Below, piece by piece: positions 26,035 through 34,781 of a stretch of 42,565 bases of DNA. The first letter of the stretch is position 1. Each line of letters starts with the position of its first letter. The notes beneath the pieces were generated by a model that saw only the letters and a list, made by a program, of their open reading frames with translations, was not told the origin of the DNA and searched no databases. The stretch is from the NCBI GenBank assembly GCA_020073385.1, contig JAIQFH010000059.1, forward strand, positions 1-42,565, written 5' to 3'. Both the position numbers and the translations under genes were made by a program. This DNA is from Terriglobia bacterium (GTDB lineage: Bacteria; Acidobacteriota; Terriglobia; Terriglobales; Acidobacteriaceae).

Positions 26035-27546
26035 ATGAAATCCGGAAAGCTGTTGTGGATTCCTGCAATTGCAGTGTGCGCGATGCCGACGAGCGCGGTT
26101 CTGCTCGCAGGACAGGACGTGCAAACTCCCAAGCACCATCATCACAAGCACCATCACTACCAGCTTATCGACTTGGGCACCCTGGGTGGTACTAACAGCA
26201 CAATGGCTGGAGGGCGAGCTCTAAACAATCACGGAACTGTTGTAGGTTGTGCAGACACCTCGACCCCCGATCCCAACTATCCGAACTTCAACATATATCT
26301 CTCCCCCTTCGGTGCAGATCCCCTTGTCTTTCACACTTTTGAGTTTAAGGACGGCAGCGTGGCGGATAAAGGGGCGCTGCCGGGTGCCGACAACAGCTGC
26401 GAAAGCTTCCTGACGGACCGAGGGTTGATTGTCGGAGGGTCAGAAAATGGACTCATCGATCCGCTTACCGGCTGGCCTGCAATGGAGGCTGTCGCTTGGC
26501 ATAACGGGCAGGTCACTAGCCTGGGAACATTCGGAGGAAACGAAAGCTTCGCCATTGGGGCGAACAATCGCGGGCAAGTTGTAGGCGCTGCGGCGAACAC
26601 GGTTCCCGATCCCTTCTCAGTGTTTTTTGGTTGGGGCACCCAGACCCGAGCGTTCGTCTGGACGCAATCGCACGGCTTACAGGATCTCGGCACTCTGGGT
26701 GGACCCGACGCACTTGCGATCAATATTAACGACCGTGGTCAGATATTTGGCGCTTCCTACACCAGTGATCTCCCCAATCCGCTCACCGGCATTCCACCCT
26801 TCGACGCCTTTCTTTACGAGAATGGCAAAATGACGGACATCCCCAATGGGTTCGGAGGGACTCAAGTCGACCCTTTTGGAGCGAACAACCGCGGTCAACT
26901 TATCGGCGCGGCCAGCTTTGCTGACGAAGCAACATTCCATCCGTTTCTTTGGAGTAAAGGAAAGTTTATCGACCTGGGAACATTCGGAGGCACGATTGGA
27001 GAAGCAGACTGGATCAATGATGCGGGTGCGGTCACGGGTCAAGCTTGGACTTCGGGTAATGCAGCCTTGCGCGGTTTCTTCTGGAAGAACGGTATTCTGA
27101 CGGATATCGGAACTGTAGAGGGCGACGGCTGCAGTGGTGGTTTGAGTATCAATTCCACGGATCAGATCGTAGGCTTTTCTGCCACGTGTGACGGTTCCGT
27201 CTTTCATGCTTTCCTTTGGGAAGACGGCAAGATCGTCGATTTGAACAGTCTTATTTCTCGGGGTGCCGATCTGCACCTGCTACAGGCGACCAACATTAAT
27301 GACAGGGGAGAGATCGCAGGGTTCGGGGTATTGCCCAATGGCGATGTGCATGCCTTCCTGCTGGTCCCGTGTGACGAGAGCCATCACGGCGTCGAGGGAT
27401 GCGATTACAGCATGATCGCGGTGAGTACCACGACTTCCGTCGAGCCGACAATATACGCAACACCCGGGCGTAAGCTGCCTATCGCCCTGTGGCAGCGCCG
27501 CAACCGTTTTCACTTCCCACGGCCTGTTATTGGTCAAACGAACTAA
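26035..27546 (+). CDS. Secreted HAF-repeat protein with His-rich N-terminus
   Basis: A 503-residue exported protein. The signal peptide (KLLWIPAIAVCAMPTSAVLLA) is followed by a histidine-rich patch KHHHHKHHHY, then HAF-type repeats built on DLGTLGG...A..INNxGQVVG...AFLW: YQLIDLGTLGGTNST, LGTFGGNESFAIGANNRGQV, LQDLGTLGGPDALAININD, IDLGTFGGTIGEADWINDAG and others, at least seven units. The fold is expected to be a propeller; function is unknown, with surface or matrix roles likely. The ATG at 26035 follows GGAGAG; an ATG at 26017 overlaps that site. The C-terminal tail after CDESHHGVEGCDYSM departs from the repeats. It is divergent from the CadC-like regulator with about 250 bp between. Confidence 0.85.
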   Translation: MKSGKLLWIPAIAVCAMPTSAVLLAGQDVQTPKHHHHKHHHYQLIDLGTLGGTNSTMAGGRALNNHGTVVGCADTSTPDPNYPNFNIYLSPFGADPLVFHTFEFKDGSVADKGALPGADNSCESFLTDRGLIVGGSENGLIDPLTGWPAMEAVAWHNGQVTSLGTFGGNESFAIGANNRGQVVGAAANTVPDPFSVFFGWGTQTRAFVWTQSHGLQDLGTLGGPDALAININDRGQIFGASYTSDLPNPLTGIPPFDAFLYENGKMTDIPNGFGGTQVDPFGANNRGQLIGAASFADEATFHPFLWSKGKFIDLGTFGGTIGEADWINDAGAVTGQAWTSGNAALRGFFWKNGILTDIGTVEGDGCSGGLSINSTDQIVGFSATCDGSVFHAFLWEDGKIVDLNSLISRGADLHLLQATNINDRGEIAGFGVLPNGDVHAFLLVPCDESHHGVEGCDYSMIAVSTTTSVEPTIYATPGRKLPIALWQRRNRFHFPRPVIGQTN

Positions 27547-27662
27547 GCAGTCTTGAACGGCGAAGGTGGAATTCGTTTCATTAGGTAGTTGACGAGCAGG
27601 GCGATTTCACTCAAATTTCGACTTCTTTCGATTGAATTCAGCGTTTGTCTCTCAAGGGCATT

Positions 27663-28076
27663 CTACTTTGCCGTGTCTCGCGCTAGATTCGCGACCGCGT
27701 CAGCCAGCTTCTTCCGAGTGCCGGGGTGAACGCGCTCTTTGCGAAGAAATCGTTCCGTCGAATGTTGCGAAACACCTGATTCTCTCATTAGCTGCCGTAA
27801 ACCATAGCGTCTTGCTTTCTCGATAAGCGCAGGGTCGGCGGAGCGGGTTTTTGCCTTTTGCCCCGACCCGTATCGAATTGGACCGCCTTTTTCGAGAATC
27901 GAGGGGTCTTCCCCCTCTTGCCCTCTTCGCTCCACTTCCTTGCCTATGTATTCAAACGGAAGCATGGCTAGAACGGGCCGGCGTTTCAGAAGCCCACGTG
28001 TGTATCCGGAGAGGACGAAGAAGACCACACCCGAGGCACTGGAGATCACTCGCATCTCTGGCGGCTGTTGAGTCAA
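27663..28076 (-). CDS. Small HTH protein, possibly the truncated end of a larger one
   Basis: A 137-codon frame whose C-terminal half is a clear helix-turn-helix: ALIEKARRYGLRQLMRES, GVSQHSTERFLRKERVHPG and TRKKLADAVANL. This tail is common at the end of acidobacterial mobile-element proteins. The N-terminal half (VISSASGVVFFVLSGYTRG) is unfamiliar, and the frame stays open upstream to about 28130, through the palindrome, so the gene may have lost its true start. It is divergent from the SIR2-like stub. Whether it is expressed is unclear. Confidence 0.55.
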   Translation of the reverse strand: MTQQPPEMRVISSASGVVFFVLSGYTRGLLKRRPVLAMLPFEYIGKEVERRGQEGEDPSILEKGGPIRYGSGQKAKTRSADPALIEKARRYGLRQLMRESGVSQHSTERFLRKERVHPGTRKKLADAVANLARDTAK

Positions 28077-28108
28077 CAGATGTATGACGCGATTTACTTG
28101 TGTTCGAT

Positions 28109-28127
28109 TCTTAGCCTTACGCTAAGA
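28109..28127. promoter_or_regulatory. Palindrome between HTH frame and SIR2-like stub
   Basis: TCTTAGC (28109-28115), spacer CTTAC, GCTAAGA (28121-28127): a perfect 7-bp dyad 10 bp before the ATG of the SIR2-like stub. Position suggests an operator for the divergent pair. Confidence 0.45.
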
Positions 28128-28136
28128 TCGTAGGCG

Positions 28137-28247
28137 ATGCGTATCCGGGGTGTAGACTTTCCCGACTCCCTCATTCGTGCGCAAGCTGAGAATCGGCTGG
28201 TCATCTTTGCGGGTGCGGGTGTTTCCATTCCGAAACCCTCGAACTAG
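28137..28247 (+). pseudogene. SIR2-like protein N-terminal stub
   Basis: ATG at 28137 opens 36 codons ending in TAG at 28245. The segment RLVIFAGAGVSIPKPSN carries the GAGVS nucleotide-binding motif of SIR2-like proteins, preceded by VDFPDSLIRAQAEN, as in bacterial SIR2-domain proteins, many of which are NAD-consuming phage-defence effectors. Full-length members run several hundred residues; no continuation was recognised in any frame before the peptidase gene at 28339, so this is a truncated remnant, not just a point nonsense mutation. Confidence 0.65.
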
Positions 28248-28338
28248 GGGAACTCTCTGGGGCAACCTCTCCCTTCTCTCGTTCCCGTTGACTTGGCCAT
28301 TTCCGCGACCCTAACATGCTGCCGCGAGGTGCACATCG

Positions 28339-30327
28339 ATGCAGACAACAAGTCAATCCGCGGAGCGTACCATTCAAATATTTACGTGCTTATTTGTCGG
28401 GTTCTTGGTGGTTTCGTTGTGCGCGATTGCCTGTGCCACGGAGTCGCCGGAGGACCGGCAGATCACCGATCCAAACTCCGTTGTTTCTACAAGCAATCCG
28501 CAGTCTGGACCGGTCCCGATTGCGCAGCTGTACTACACGCGCAGCACTTTCGGCCCAGCCTGGTCGCCGGACGGTCGCGAGATCGTTTTCACTACTAACC
28601 TCACTGGGCGATTCAATCTGTGGAGAGTTCCGGCAGCGGGAGGATTTCCGATTCAACTTCTGCAATCCGACGATCGTCAATCGGGAGCGGTCTGGTCGCC
28701 GGACGGTAAGTGGATCGTGTTCGAGCAGGACTTCGGCGGAGGCGAGCTGTACGACCTGTTTGCTGTCTCCAGAGACGGCGCCGACCTCATCAATCTCACG
28801 AATACCCCGGGAATTTCGGAGAGCGGTGCCCGCTGGTCTCCCGACGGCAGTATGCTCGCTTTGTCTTATCGGCCGAAAGAATCTTCGAATGTTGATATCG
28901 CCCTGCTTGACTGGAAGACGAAGAACGTCCACAAGCTAACGAACGAGCAGACGAAGAACCGTGAGTGGTATGGAGCGATCTGGAGTCCCGACGGCAAGAC
29001 CATCTATTCGACACGCGCCAACGCCGGAGACACAGATTCTGACGTTTACCGAGTGGACATCGCGACCGGCCAATCGGAAAATCTAACAACGCACGCTGGT
29101 GATGTGCTTTATTCCGTTTCGTCGGTTTCTCCGGATGGCCGTACGCTGTTGATCGCTTCCAACGAGAAGGGCGGATATTCGAACGTCGCGTTGCTGGACG
29201 TGGGCAGCAGGAAGCGAACCTGGATCACGGATACAAAGTGGGAAGCAGAGGCGGGGGAGTTTTCTCCGGATGGAAAGACGTTCACCTACACGGTGAATGC
29301 AGACGGCCGCACGAACATCTACATGGTGGATCGTGAATCCGGAAAGACGACGCCGTTGCGGTTTGCCGAAGGCATCACGGTTCCGGCGGGCAATCCGCGG
29401 GCGTACTCGGCATCAGGTGATCGCATGCTGATTTCACACCAGAGTTCTACTGAGCCCGCCGATTTGTGGATCTACGACGTGGCGACGCACCGATCGCAGC
29501 AACTGACATTTTCCGCCATAGCCAGCCTAAATTCTTCCCGACTGCCCGCGTCGCAGTTGGTGCATTACAGGACCTTTGATGGAAAGACCATCAGCGCACT
29601 TCTGTGGGTGCCGTTCGACGTGAAGCGTGACGGCACAAATCCCGGAATCGTGCTGCCCCATGGTGGACCGACAGGGCAGACAGTAGACAGCTTCAACAAG
29701 ACCGCTGCAGCGCTGGCCTCCCGAGGCTATTTCTGCATCGCGCCCAACGTACGCGGGTCGACCGGATACGGGATGGAATTTCAGAGAGCGAATTACAAGG
29801 ACATTGGCGGTGGAGATCTGCAAGACGAGGTGTATGCGGCACACTTCCTCGCCGAAACGGGTTACGTAGATGCCAAGAAGATAGGAATCACGGGCGGCTC
29901 TTACGGCGGTTACATGGCAATGATTGCGATCGGCAGAACTCCGGATGTGTGGGCAGCTTCGGTAGAACTGTTTGGAATCACCGACTGGCTCACCGAGCAG
30001 GAACACGAAGAGCCGGCGCTCCAGCAATATGATCAGTCCATCCTAGGCGATCCGGTGAAGGATCGGAAATCTTATGAGGATGCTTCGCCTATCAAGTACT
30101 TCAAAAATGCGAAAGCGCCATTGCTGATTCTGCAGGGGGCGAATGACATCCGCGATCCGAAGGAGGAGGCGGAGCAGGCGGAGATGATTCTGAAGCAAGA
30201 AGGCAAGGTCGTGGAAGCGCATTACTATCCGGACGAAGGACACGGCTTTGCGAAACGAGAGAATCAGATCGATGCGATGCAGCGGACGGTGGCGTGGTTT
30301 GATCGATTTTTGAAGGCGAAGCAGTGA
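28339..30327 (+). CDS. S9 family prolyl oligopeptidase
   Basis: A 662-residue exported serine peptidase. An N-terminal hydrophobic segment (IFTCLFVGFLVVSLCAIACA) is a signal peptide, perhaps with a lipoprotein-type cysteine. Residues about 65-400 form a TolB-like propeller (AWSPDGREIVFTT, VWSPDGKWIVFEQ, RWSPDGSMLALSY, IWSPDGKTIYSTR). The C-terminal alpha/beta hydrolase domain holds the triad S521 (TGGSYGGYMA), D603 (LQGANDIRDP) and H635 (DEGHGF), with oxyanion segment LPHGGPTG. It probably cleaves short peptides after proline or related residues in the periplasm. All key residues are present. It stands alone, with no partner in the same direction. Confidence 0.92.
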   Translation: MQTTSQSAERTIQIFTCLFVGFLVVSLCAIACATESPEDRQITDPNSVVSTSNPQSGPVPIAQLYYTRSTFGPAWSPDGREIVFTTNLTGRFNLWRVPAAGGFPIQLLQSDDRQSGAVWSPDGKWIVFEQDFGGGELYDLFAVSRDGADLINLTNTPGISESGARWSPDGSMLALSYRPKESSNVDIALLDWKTKNVHKLTNEQTKNREWYGAIWSPDGKTIYSTRANAGDTDSDVYRVDIATGQSENLTTHAGDVLYSVSSVSPDGRTLLIASNEKGGYSNVALLDVGSRKRTWITDTKWEAEAGEFSPDGKTFTYTVNADGRTNIYMVDRESGKTTPLRFAEGITVPAGNPRAYSASGDRMLISHQSSTEPADLWIYDVATHRSQQLTFSAIASLNSSRLPASQLVHYRTFDGKTISALLWVPFDVKRDGTNPGIVLPHGGPTGQTVDSFNKTAAALASRGYFCIAPNVRGSTGYGMEFQRANYKDIGGGDLQDEVYAAHFLAETGYVDAKKIGITGGSYGGYMAMIAIGRTPDVWAASVELFGITDWLTEQEHEEPALQQYDQSILGDPVKDRKSYEDASPIKYFKNAKAPLLILQGANDIRDPKEEAEQAEMILKQEGKVVEAHYYPDEGHGFAKRENQIDAMQRTVAWFDRFLKAKQ

Positions 30328-30952
30328 TCAGGCGACACGGTTATCGACGGAAACAGGACACGTCTTACGAAGACCATTGCCAACCACGATAACAACCAGC
30401 ACTCATCGAACGAGAACATCCGATTACAGAATCTCTGGGACGGAATCGAACCTATGGCCGCGCTCATGCAAATGGAGTGATATCGTACGCCAAAATAAAG
30501 ACCAGTCAGAAGAAGCGCGCCCAGTGAGTCCAAGGTGGTTCCCATTCGTCGCAAACGGACGGTCTCGGCAGCTGTGCGGAGAAAGATCGCGGCGGCGCAG
30601 AGGCGAAATGGGCGAAAGTAAAGGCGTCGAAGAAGCGGTCTAACTTCCTCGAAGGACGATGCGAAGGCTGCCTGGGTTATAGAGGGGCTGATGTGACGTC
30701 CGTGTTGTGCCGTCCAGCTTTCCAGCAGGTGAATCAACAAAAGGTAATCAGACGAACGGGCCATTGTAATGTTCAGCGTAGCGTTGATAGGTTGTGGCCA
30801 GAACAATCGAAGGGGAGCTTGGAGTAGTTGTTAAGTATAGGAAAAGAACTTCCCTTGCAGTTGAAACCTTCTTCCACTCGTTGTGCACTGCGTTTGAAAA
30901 CAAAGGGCTTGCTTTTGGCGTCGTGATTGCAATACCTGGTCAGTAAGAATTC
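30328..30952. other. Boundary stretch before the primase island
   Basis: No intact gene is supported. At about 30540-30650 the plus strand reads IRRKRTVSAAVRRKIAAAQR, then after a one-base shift KWAKVKASKKRSN, a basic C-terminus typical of small mobile-element proteins and here broken. A minus-strand 180-codon frame (30264-30806) overlaps this and the peptidase end and is rejected. Confidence 0.4.
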
Positions 30953-31339
30953 ATGATTCTCAGAATTCCAACTCGAATCATCCATGCGATGAAACAAGAG
31001 CTGCACCGGCGCAAGAACATGCCGCCGGAGATGTACGCCGAGTTGGAGAGGATCCGCAATGAGTATTCCTTGGAGCCGAAGTGTGATGACAGAACCACGA
31101 GGCTTTTGGAACAGACTTGCGGCGGACAGATGTATGCGCTCCTCAGCAGCGAGGTGCGGGAACTGAAATTAGAAGTGAAGCACGGCAAGGCGAACTTCGA
31201 ATTGGGCGGCGATGGTTGGTGTCCAGTTCTTATCGCCGACACTGAGGAAGAGCTTGAACTAGAAACACGGCGCCGCGACCGGCGGCCCGAAGCCCTTCGG
31301 CACCAAGTGACCGAAGCAATCTCAACTCTCACCGACTAA
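30953..31339 (+). CDS. Hypothetical protein, first gene of the primase island
   Basis: A 128-residue, charged, soluble protein (ILRIPTRIIHAMKQELHRR at the start, ELKLEVKHGKANFELGG in the middle, acidic then basic tail EELELETRRRDRRP). I do not recognise a family. The N-terminal part is helical and the centre is beta-like. It lacks a strong ribosome site before ATG 30953. It points the same way as the excisionase-like and HNH genes that follow after 113 bp and could belong to the same element. Confidence 0.5.
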   Translation: MILRIPTRIIHAMKQELHRRKNMPPEMYAELERIRNEYSLEPKCDDRTTRLLEQTCGGQMYALLSSEVRELKLEVKHGKANFELGGDGWCPVLIADTEEELELETRRRDRRPEALRHQVTEAISTLTD

Positions 31340-31452
31340 GCGCACCAAGCGCCAGTCGCCTTCCACGCGCGGAAGGTCTTCGATCCATCGATGGTGGACG
31401 AAGAGGGCCGCGCAACCGGCTCCGTTCTATCTCGGGCCGGCTGGGGGCGACT

Positions 31453-31650
31453 GTGTCCATCCTCGATTCCGTCGAACAACTTGATCACGCGTTAACTGCG
31501 GCCGATCTCGCGCGTCTTCTCAACGTTCATAAGTTGACCATCTACCGCCTGGCGCAAGCCGGCACGTTACCCCACTTCCGCTTGGGCACGTGTGTTCGCT
31601 TCGATCCTCGGGTAATTGCTGCCTGGCTGCGCCAGCGGGGTGGGCTGTGA
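31453..31650 (+). CDS. Excisionase-like helix-turn-helix protein
   Basis: A 65-residue MerR/Xis-type DNA-binding protein: LTAADLARLLNVHKLTIYRL is the helix-turn-helix, AGTLPHFRLGTCVRF the wing, and RFDPRVIAAWLRQRG the closing helix. Such proteins direct excision of integrated elements or act as small regulators. GTG at 31453 starts it, and its TGA overlaps the GTG of the HNH gene (GTGA at 31647-31650), so the two are translated together. No integrase gene is visible in this window. Confidence 0.8.
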   Translation: MSILDSVEQLDHALTAADLARLLNVHKLTIYRLAQAGTLPHFRLGTCVRFDPRVIAAWLRQRGGL

Positions 31651-31994
31651 GCGCCGCCGCGAAGACTAAGCGGAAGCGCGGGCCTCGGTCGCTGCTTTGG
31701 TGTGCGAAGCGCGATGCGAAAAAGCGCGGTCTGAAATGGCTGCTAGGCGATCAGCGCGCGCTTGTCTTAATGACTCAGCCGTGTCACTGGTGCGGAAAGC
31801 CGGCGAGTCCCCACTCCGGGATCGATCGCCTTAATAACGAAAAGTTTTATCGCGCCAATAATTCCGTCGCTTGTTGCTGGCCGTGCAATCGGGCCAAAGG
31901 AACGATGGCGGCGGACGAGTGGCTGAGGTTCTGCGCCAGAGTTGTAGCGCATCGGCATGCAGCCGTTGCGAATGGAATTGGAAGGCTGATTTGA
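31647..31994 (+). CDS. HNH-type zinc-binding nuclease-like protein
   Basis: A 115-residue basic protein with the phage-style HNH layout: PCHWCGKPA (first Cys pair), SGIDRLNNEKFYRANNSVAC (core with conserved Asp-Arg and Asn) and CCWPCNRAKGTM (second Cys set). Phage and plasmid HNH proteins of this kind nick DNA and often work in packaging or homing. The usual first His position is occupied by Ile in GIDR, as in several phage relatives. The start GTG at 31647 overlaps the excisionase-like stop. Confidence 0.75.
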   Translation: MSAAAKTKRKRGPRSLLWCAKRDAKKRGLKWLLGDQRALVLMTQPCHWCGKPASPHSGIDRLNNEKFYRANNSVACCWPCNRAKGTMAADEWLRFCARVVAHRHAAVANGIGRLI

Positions 31995-32095
31995 GCGTGA
32001 CGGTGCAAAGTGAAGCATCTCGTTGAAACGCGCGACACGGCTCGGCGCGAGGAAAGGCGGGCCTTAACCGAGAAAAAGAGAAGGAGGACCCAAAC

Positions 32096-32329
32096 ATGAT
32101 TCCTTGCACGAAGCAAATCTTAGAGAGGCTGGCCGAGGTCGCCGAGCACTTACGTAGCGTAGCCGAGATTGGCATCGACAGATTTGAAGATGAGGGCCCG
32201 GAAATGCAGTCGAATCGTATGAAAGTTCTGTTTGGCTGTTTGCGAGAAATAAACGAGATCCTGTGGCCGATAGCAGCGATCGTGGCGCGCAGCGCAATGG
32301 TCCCTTCGGACACAACAACTGTAAATTGA
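32096..32329 (+). CDS. Small hypothetical protein
   Basis: A 77-residue, mainly helical protein (CTKQILERLAEVAEHLRS, MKVLFGCLREINEILWPIA) with no family known to me. A strong AAGGAGG sequence stands nine bases before the ATG, the best ribosome site in the island, which supports it as a real gene. It lies in line with the next two genes leading to the primase. Confidence 0.6.
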   Translation: MIPCTKQILERLAEVAEHLRSVAEIGIDRFEDEGPEMQSNRMKVLFGCLREINEILWPIAAIVARSAMVPSDTTTVN

Positions 32330-32385
32330 CGTGCCACGCGCTCAGCGCAAAAGGAAACAGAGTCAAAAACGATAAGGAGCTGACA

Positions 32386-32691
32386 ATGATCGACATCAAC
32401 AAGAACTATCCAATCTCCATCTTCAATAGCACCGAAACAGTCGCCGTCACTGCAAACGGAGACGGTGACGGACAAACCGTAGTTCAATTTCGCTTCCGTG
32501 AAACTGGGCGCATCATGATGGCGACATTTCCCGCCCACGTGGATCCCCGCGAAGTGTTGCAAGAGATGTTCGACAACTTCACGAATGTGCAGGCCTACGA
32601 TGTCCCACCAGGGCTCACGCCCGAGGAGTTTCTTGCATGGGGCGTCGAAGAAGATCTGTTCGTTGTGACGGGAATGGGGATGATCCAATGA
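32386..32691 (+). CDS. Small hypothetical protein preceding the primase
   Basis: A 101-residue acidic protein (DINKNYPISIFNSTETVAV, VVQFRFRETGRIMMATFPA, LTPEEFLAWGVEEDLFVV). The ATG at 32386 follows AAGGAG at good distance; the frame is open further upstream but without support. Its TGA overlaps the primase ATG (ATGA at 32688-32691), so it is translationally coupled to replication. No family was recognised; a role in primase regulation is a guess. Confidence 0.65.
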   Translation: MIDINKNYPISIFNSTETVAVTANGDGDGQTVVQFRFRETGRIMMATFPAHVDPREVLQEMFDNFTNVQAYDVPPGLTPEEFLAWGVEEDLFVVTGMGMIQ

Positions 32692-34616
32692 GCTTCAAAG
32701 ACCCGAGGTTGAAAGTTGCCACAATGTGTGCAAACAACGCCGCGCCCGAAGGAGTTCCGAATATAACGATCGATCCCGCTGGGTTATGCCCGACCTTTCT
32801 CTCCCGCGCGACCGCTTTGATCGATCGCGGCTTCAGCACCATTCCTCTCTTGCCGAAAGACAAGAAGCCGATTCCCGGCATCGGCGCGAATCATCGTACC
32901 CGCGACCTGAACGTCATCGGAGTATGGGCTCAACAGTACCCCGACGCGAATGCCGCGGTGTGTGCGGATGGTCAAACGACCATACTGGAATCAGACAACG
33001 CAGATCTGCTGAAAGCGAAGCTGGCCGCGATGGGCGTTGCATTGCCGGAAACTCTGACCGGTGGCGCTCGCGCTAATCGCCCGCATTACTTCTTCAAGAG
33101 AACGCCTGAATGTGGTGAGACCTGCTTGCAAGTGCCTGCCCTGTTCGAATTTCGCAACGCTGGGCAGTACGTCGTAGGTCCCGGGTCGATTCATCCCGAC
33201 GGCCACGACTATCGCTTCTGGAACGATGCGCCCATGGTCGAAATGCCCGCGGATGTTCTGTACGCCTTGCACGAATTGGCGGAGGGATATTGTGGCGAAG
33301 CCAGGACCGAACATATTCAGCCCGGTCCGTATGCCGCGTTGCGGAATGCCTATTTGCGCAGGTTGGACCCAACCGACATGCTGCAATTGGATGGCTTGGC
33401 CATAGGCGAAGGGGAGCGGCATTACACACTCGTATCGCTCGCGGGATTGCTGCATGACGGTGAGCGGACCGCAGAAGATATCGCCGAAATTTTGCGGCAA
33501 GTTCAAGACGTGTATTTCATCGGCGCCAAAAGCGATCAGGAAATCCAATCCATCACGGAATACGCGGTGCGCAAGGAACCGTGTGAGTTTGAGCCATATG
33601 ATCTGCCATCCTTTTCCTTCGGGACGATTGTCTTCTCGAGCGCGGAAGCCCAAGAAAAATGGCTTAAGGACAACGTCGACGCGTTTTCCGACGCGTGGGA
33701 ATACATGGCAGTTGAGGAACTTCCCGAGCAGCGCGAGTTGGCCCATCTCAACAACGTACCCTTGCTCCGCGAAGAGACGATAAACGAGGTCTTCGCATAC
33801 CGTGGACTTGGCAAGTCCATGTTTGTTGGTTCGCTGATCAAGATTCTCACGACCGGTGGGGAATTCCTCGGAATCCGCTCGAGTGGCGGAAACCGCGTCC
33901 TTTTGGTCGATGGGGAACTCCCGAAGCGGTTGCTGCAGTCGCGGTTGCGGAGCTTGGTTGGCAAGCAAACCGGCGGCTTGTTCCGTGTGCGATCGCTGGC
34001 GAAGGTAAAGAATGGCTATATGCCGGCGCTGGCCGACCGAGGCGTACAGGAGCAATTTGTGGCTGCCCTGAAGGGCTGGCGACCCAGCGTGATCATCTTC
34101 GACACGCGGACGGCAATCTTCCAACATGATACGAACGATGCAGAGCAGTTGATGCTGGTAAATCAGTTCCTCATTCGGCTGCGCGCGGAAGGCTACACCG
34201 TCATTCTGACGCACCACGCGGGGAAGAATGGCAGCCAGCGCGGCCGGACGGACAATGATGATCCCCTCGATTTGATTATCCAGCTGAACAAACGCGACGG
34301 CTGGACACCTGGCGCTGGCCTCGAGTTTTCCCTGGCCTTTGAAAAGGTCCGGTACGGCGATCGCTTAGAGGGCTTTGACGCGCGATATACCACTGAATCC
34401 GGCTGGGAGCGATTAGAGCCGTCAGAAAACAGAATTGTCCAGGCTCTACTTGAGGGAACCAGCATTAACCGCGTCGCCAAGGATCTGAGAGTTGGCGTCC
34501 GGCGCGTCATGGATGCTAAGGCCCTAGCCGAGAAGAACGGGACGCAGTTTCCGGAGCTGACGCCTGGGCGCAAGGCGAAAAGGCAGCAGAATGATTACGC
34601 GGGCTCGGGGACATGA
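32688..34616 (+). CDS. Primase-polymerase / RepA-like ATPase fusion
   Basis: A 642-residue replication protein. Residues 38-180 form the bifunctional primase/polymerase (Prim-Pol) domain (FSTIPLLPKDKKPIPGI, a candidate acidic motif ILESDN, GGARANRPHYFFKR, and YVVGPGSIHPDGHDYRFWN). Residues 365-530 are a RepA/DnaB-like ATPase: Walker A FAYRGLGKSM (369-378), RVLLVDGELPKR, Walker B PSVIIFDTRT (466-474) and ILTHHAGKNGSQRGR. The last 60 residues hold a helix-turn-helix (IVQALLEGTSINRVAKDLR). Such proteins start replication of plasmids and integrative elements. It appears complete, with an ATGA overlap to the preceding gene. A fragment of a close paralogue lies inverted at 35076-35612. Confidence 0.88.
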   Translation: MSFKDPRLKVATMCANNAAPEGVPNITIDPAGLCPTFLSRATALIDRGFSTIPLLPKDKKPIPGIGANHRTRDLNVIGVWAQQYPDANAAVCADGQTTILESDNADLLKAKLAAMGVALPETLTGGARANRPHYFFKRTPECGETCLQVPALFEFRNAGQYVVGPGSIHPDGHDYRFWNDAPMVEMPADVLYALHELAEGYCGEARTEHIQPGPYAALRNAYLRRLDPTDMLQLDGLAIGEGERHYTLVSLAGLLHDGERTAEDIAEILRQVQDVYFIGAKSDQEIQSITEYAVRKEPCEFEPYDLPSFSFGTIVFSSAEAQEKWLKDNVDAFSDAWEYMAVEELPEQRELAHLNNVPLLREETINEVFAYRGLGKSMFVGSLIKILTTGGEFLGIRSSGGNRVLLVDGELPKRLLQSRLRSLVGKQTGGLFRVRSLAKVKNGYMPALADRGVQEQFVAALKGWRPSVIIFDTRTAIFQHDTNDAEQLMLVNQFLIRLRAEGYTVILTHHAGKNGSQRGRTDNDDPLDLIIQLNKRDGWTPGAGLEFSLAFEKVRYGDRLEGFDARYTTESGWERLEPSENRIVQALLEGTSINRVAKDLRVGVRRVMDAKALAEKNGTQFPELTPGRKAKRQQNDYAGSGT

Positions 34617-34645
34617 AATCATTTCGGCCTACTCACCGACCCTCC

Positions 34646-34675
34646 CTACACCCCCTGACCTTGGAAGGGGGTTAG
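34646..34675. terminator. C/G-rich hairpin after the primase gene
   Basis: CTACACCCCCT (34646-34656) pairs with AGGGGGTTAG (34666-34675) to give a 10-bp stem with one bulged C and a 9-nt loop, 30 bp after the primase stop. A further G-run (34676-34681) follows instead of a T-tract. It could stop transcription or mark a replication or transfer site; a G-rich strand could also fold as a quadruplex. Confidence 0.45.
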
Positions 34676-34781
34676 GGGGGTAGGTAGCAGCGGAATCATT
34701 TCATTCTCTATATAGGGCCGGAGCGATTTCCTAGCGGCTAGCAAAGCGATCTGCTCTGGACACCAACGGGAGTCGACGCGG

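Noticed and set aside
30425..30475. tRNA-3'-end-like sequence (GGTTCGATTCCGTCCCAGAGA on the minus strand)
   Set aside because: No matching acceptor 5' strand, anticodon arm or CCA; may be an att scar at the primase island edge but too weak to call.
30264..30806. 180-codon minus-strand frame
   Set aside because: Overlaps the end of the peptidase and a broken plus-strand remnant; Cys/Arg/Phe-rich shadow composition.
32991..34217. 408-codon minus-strand frame opposite the primase
   Set aside because: Shadow of the well-supported primase gene on the other strand.
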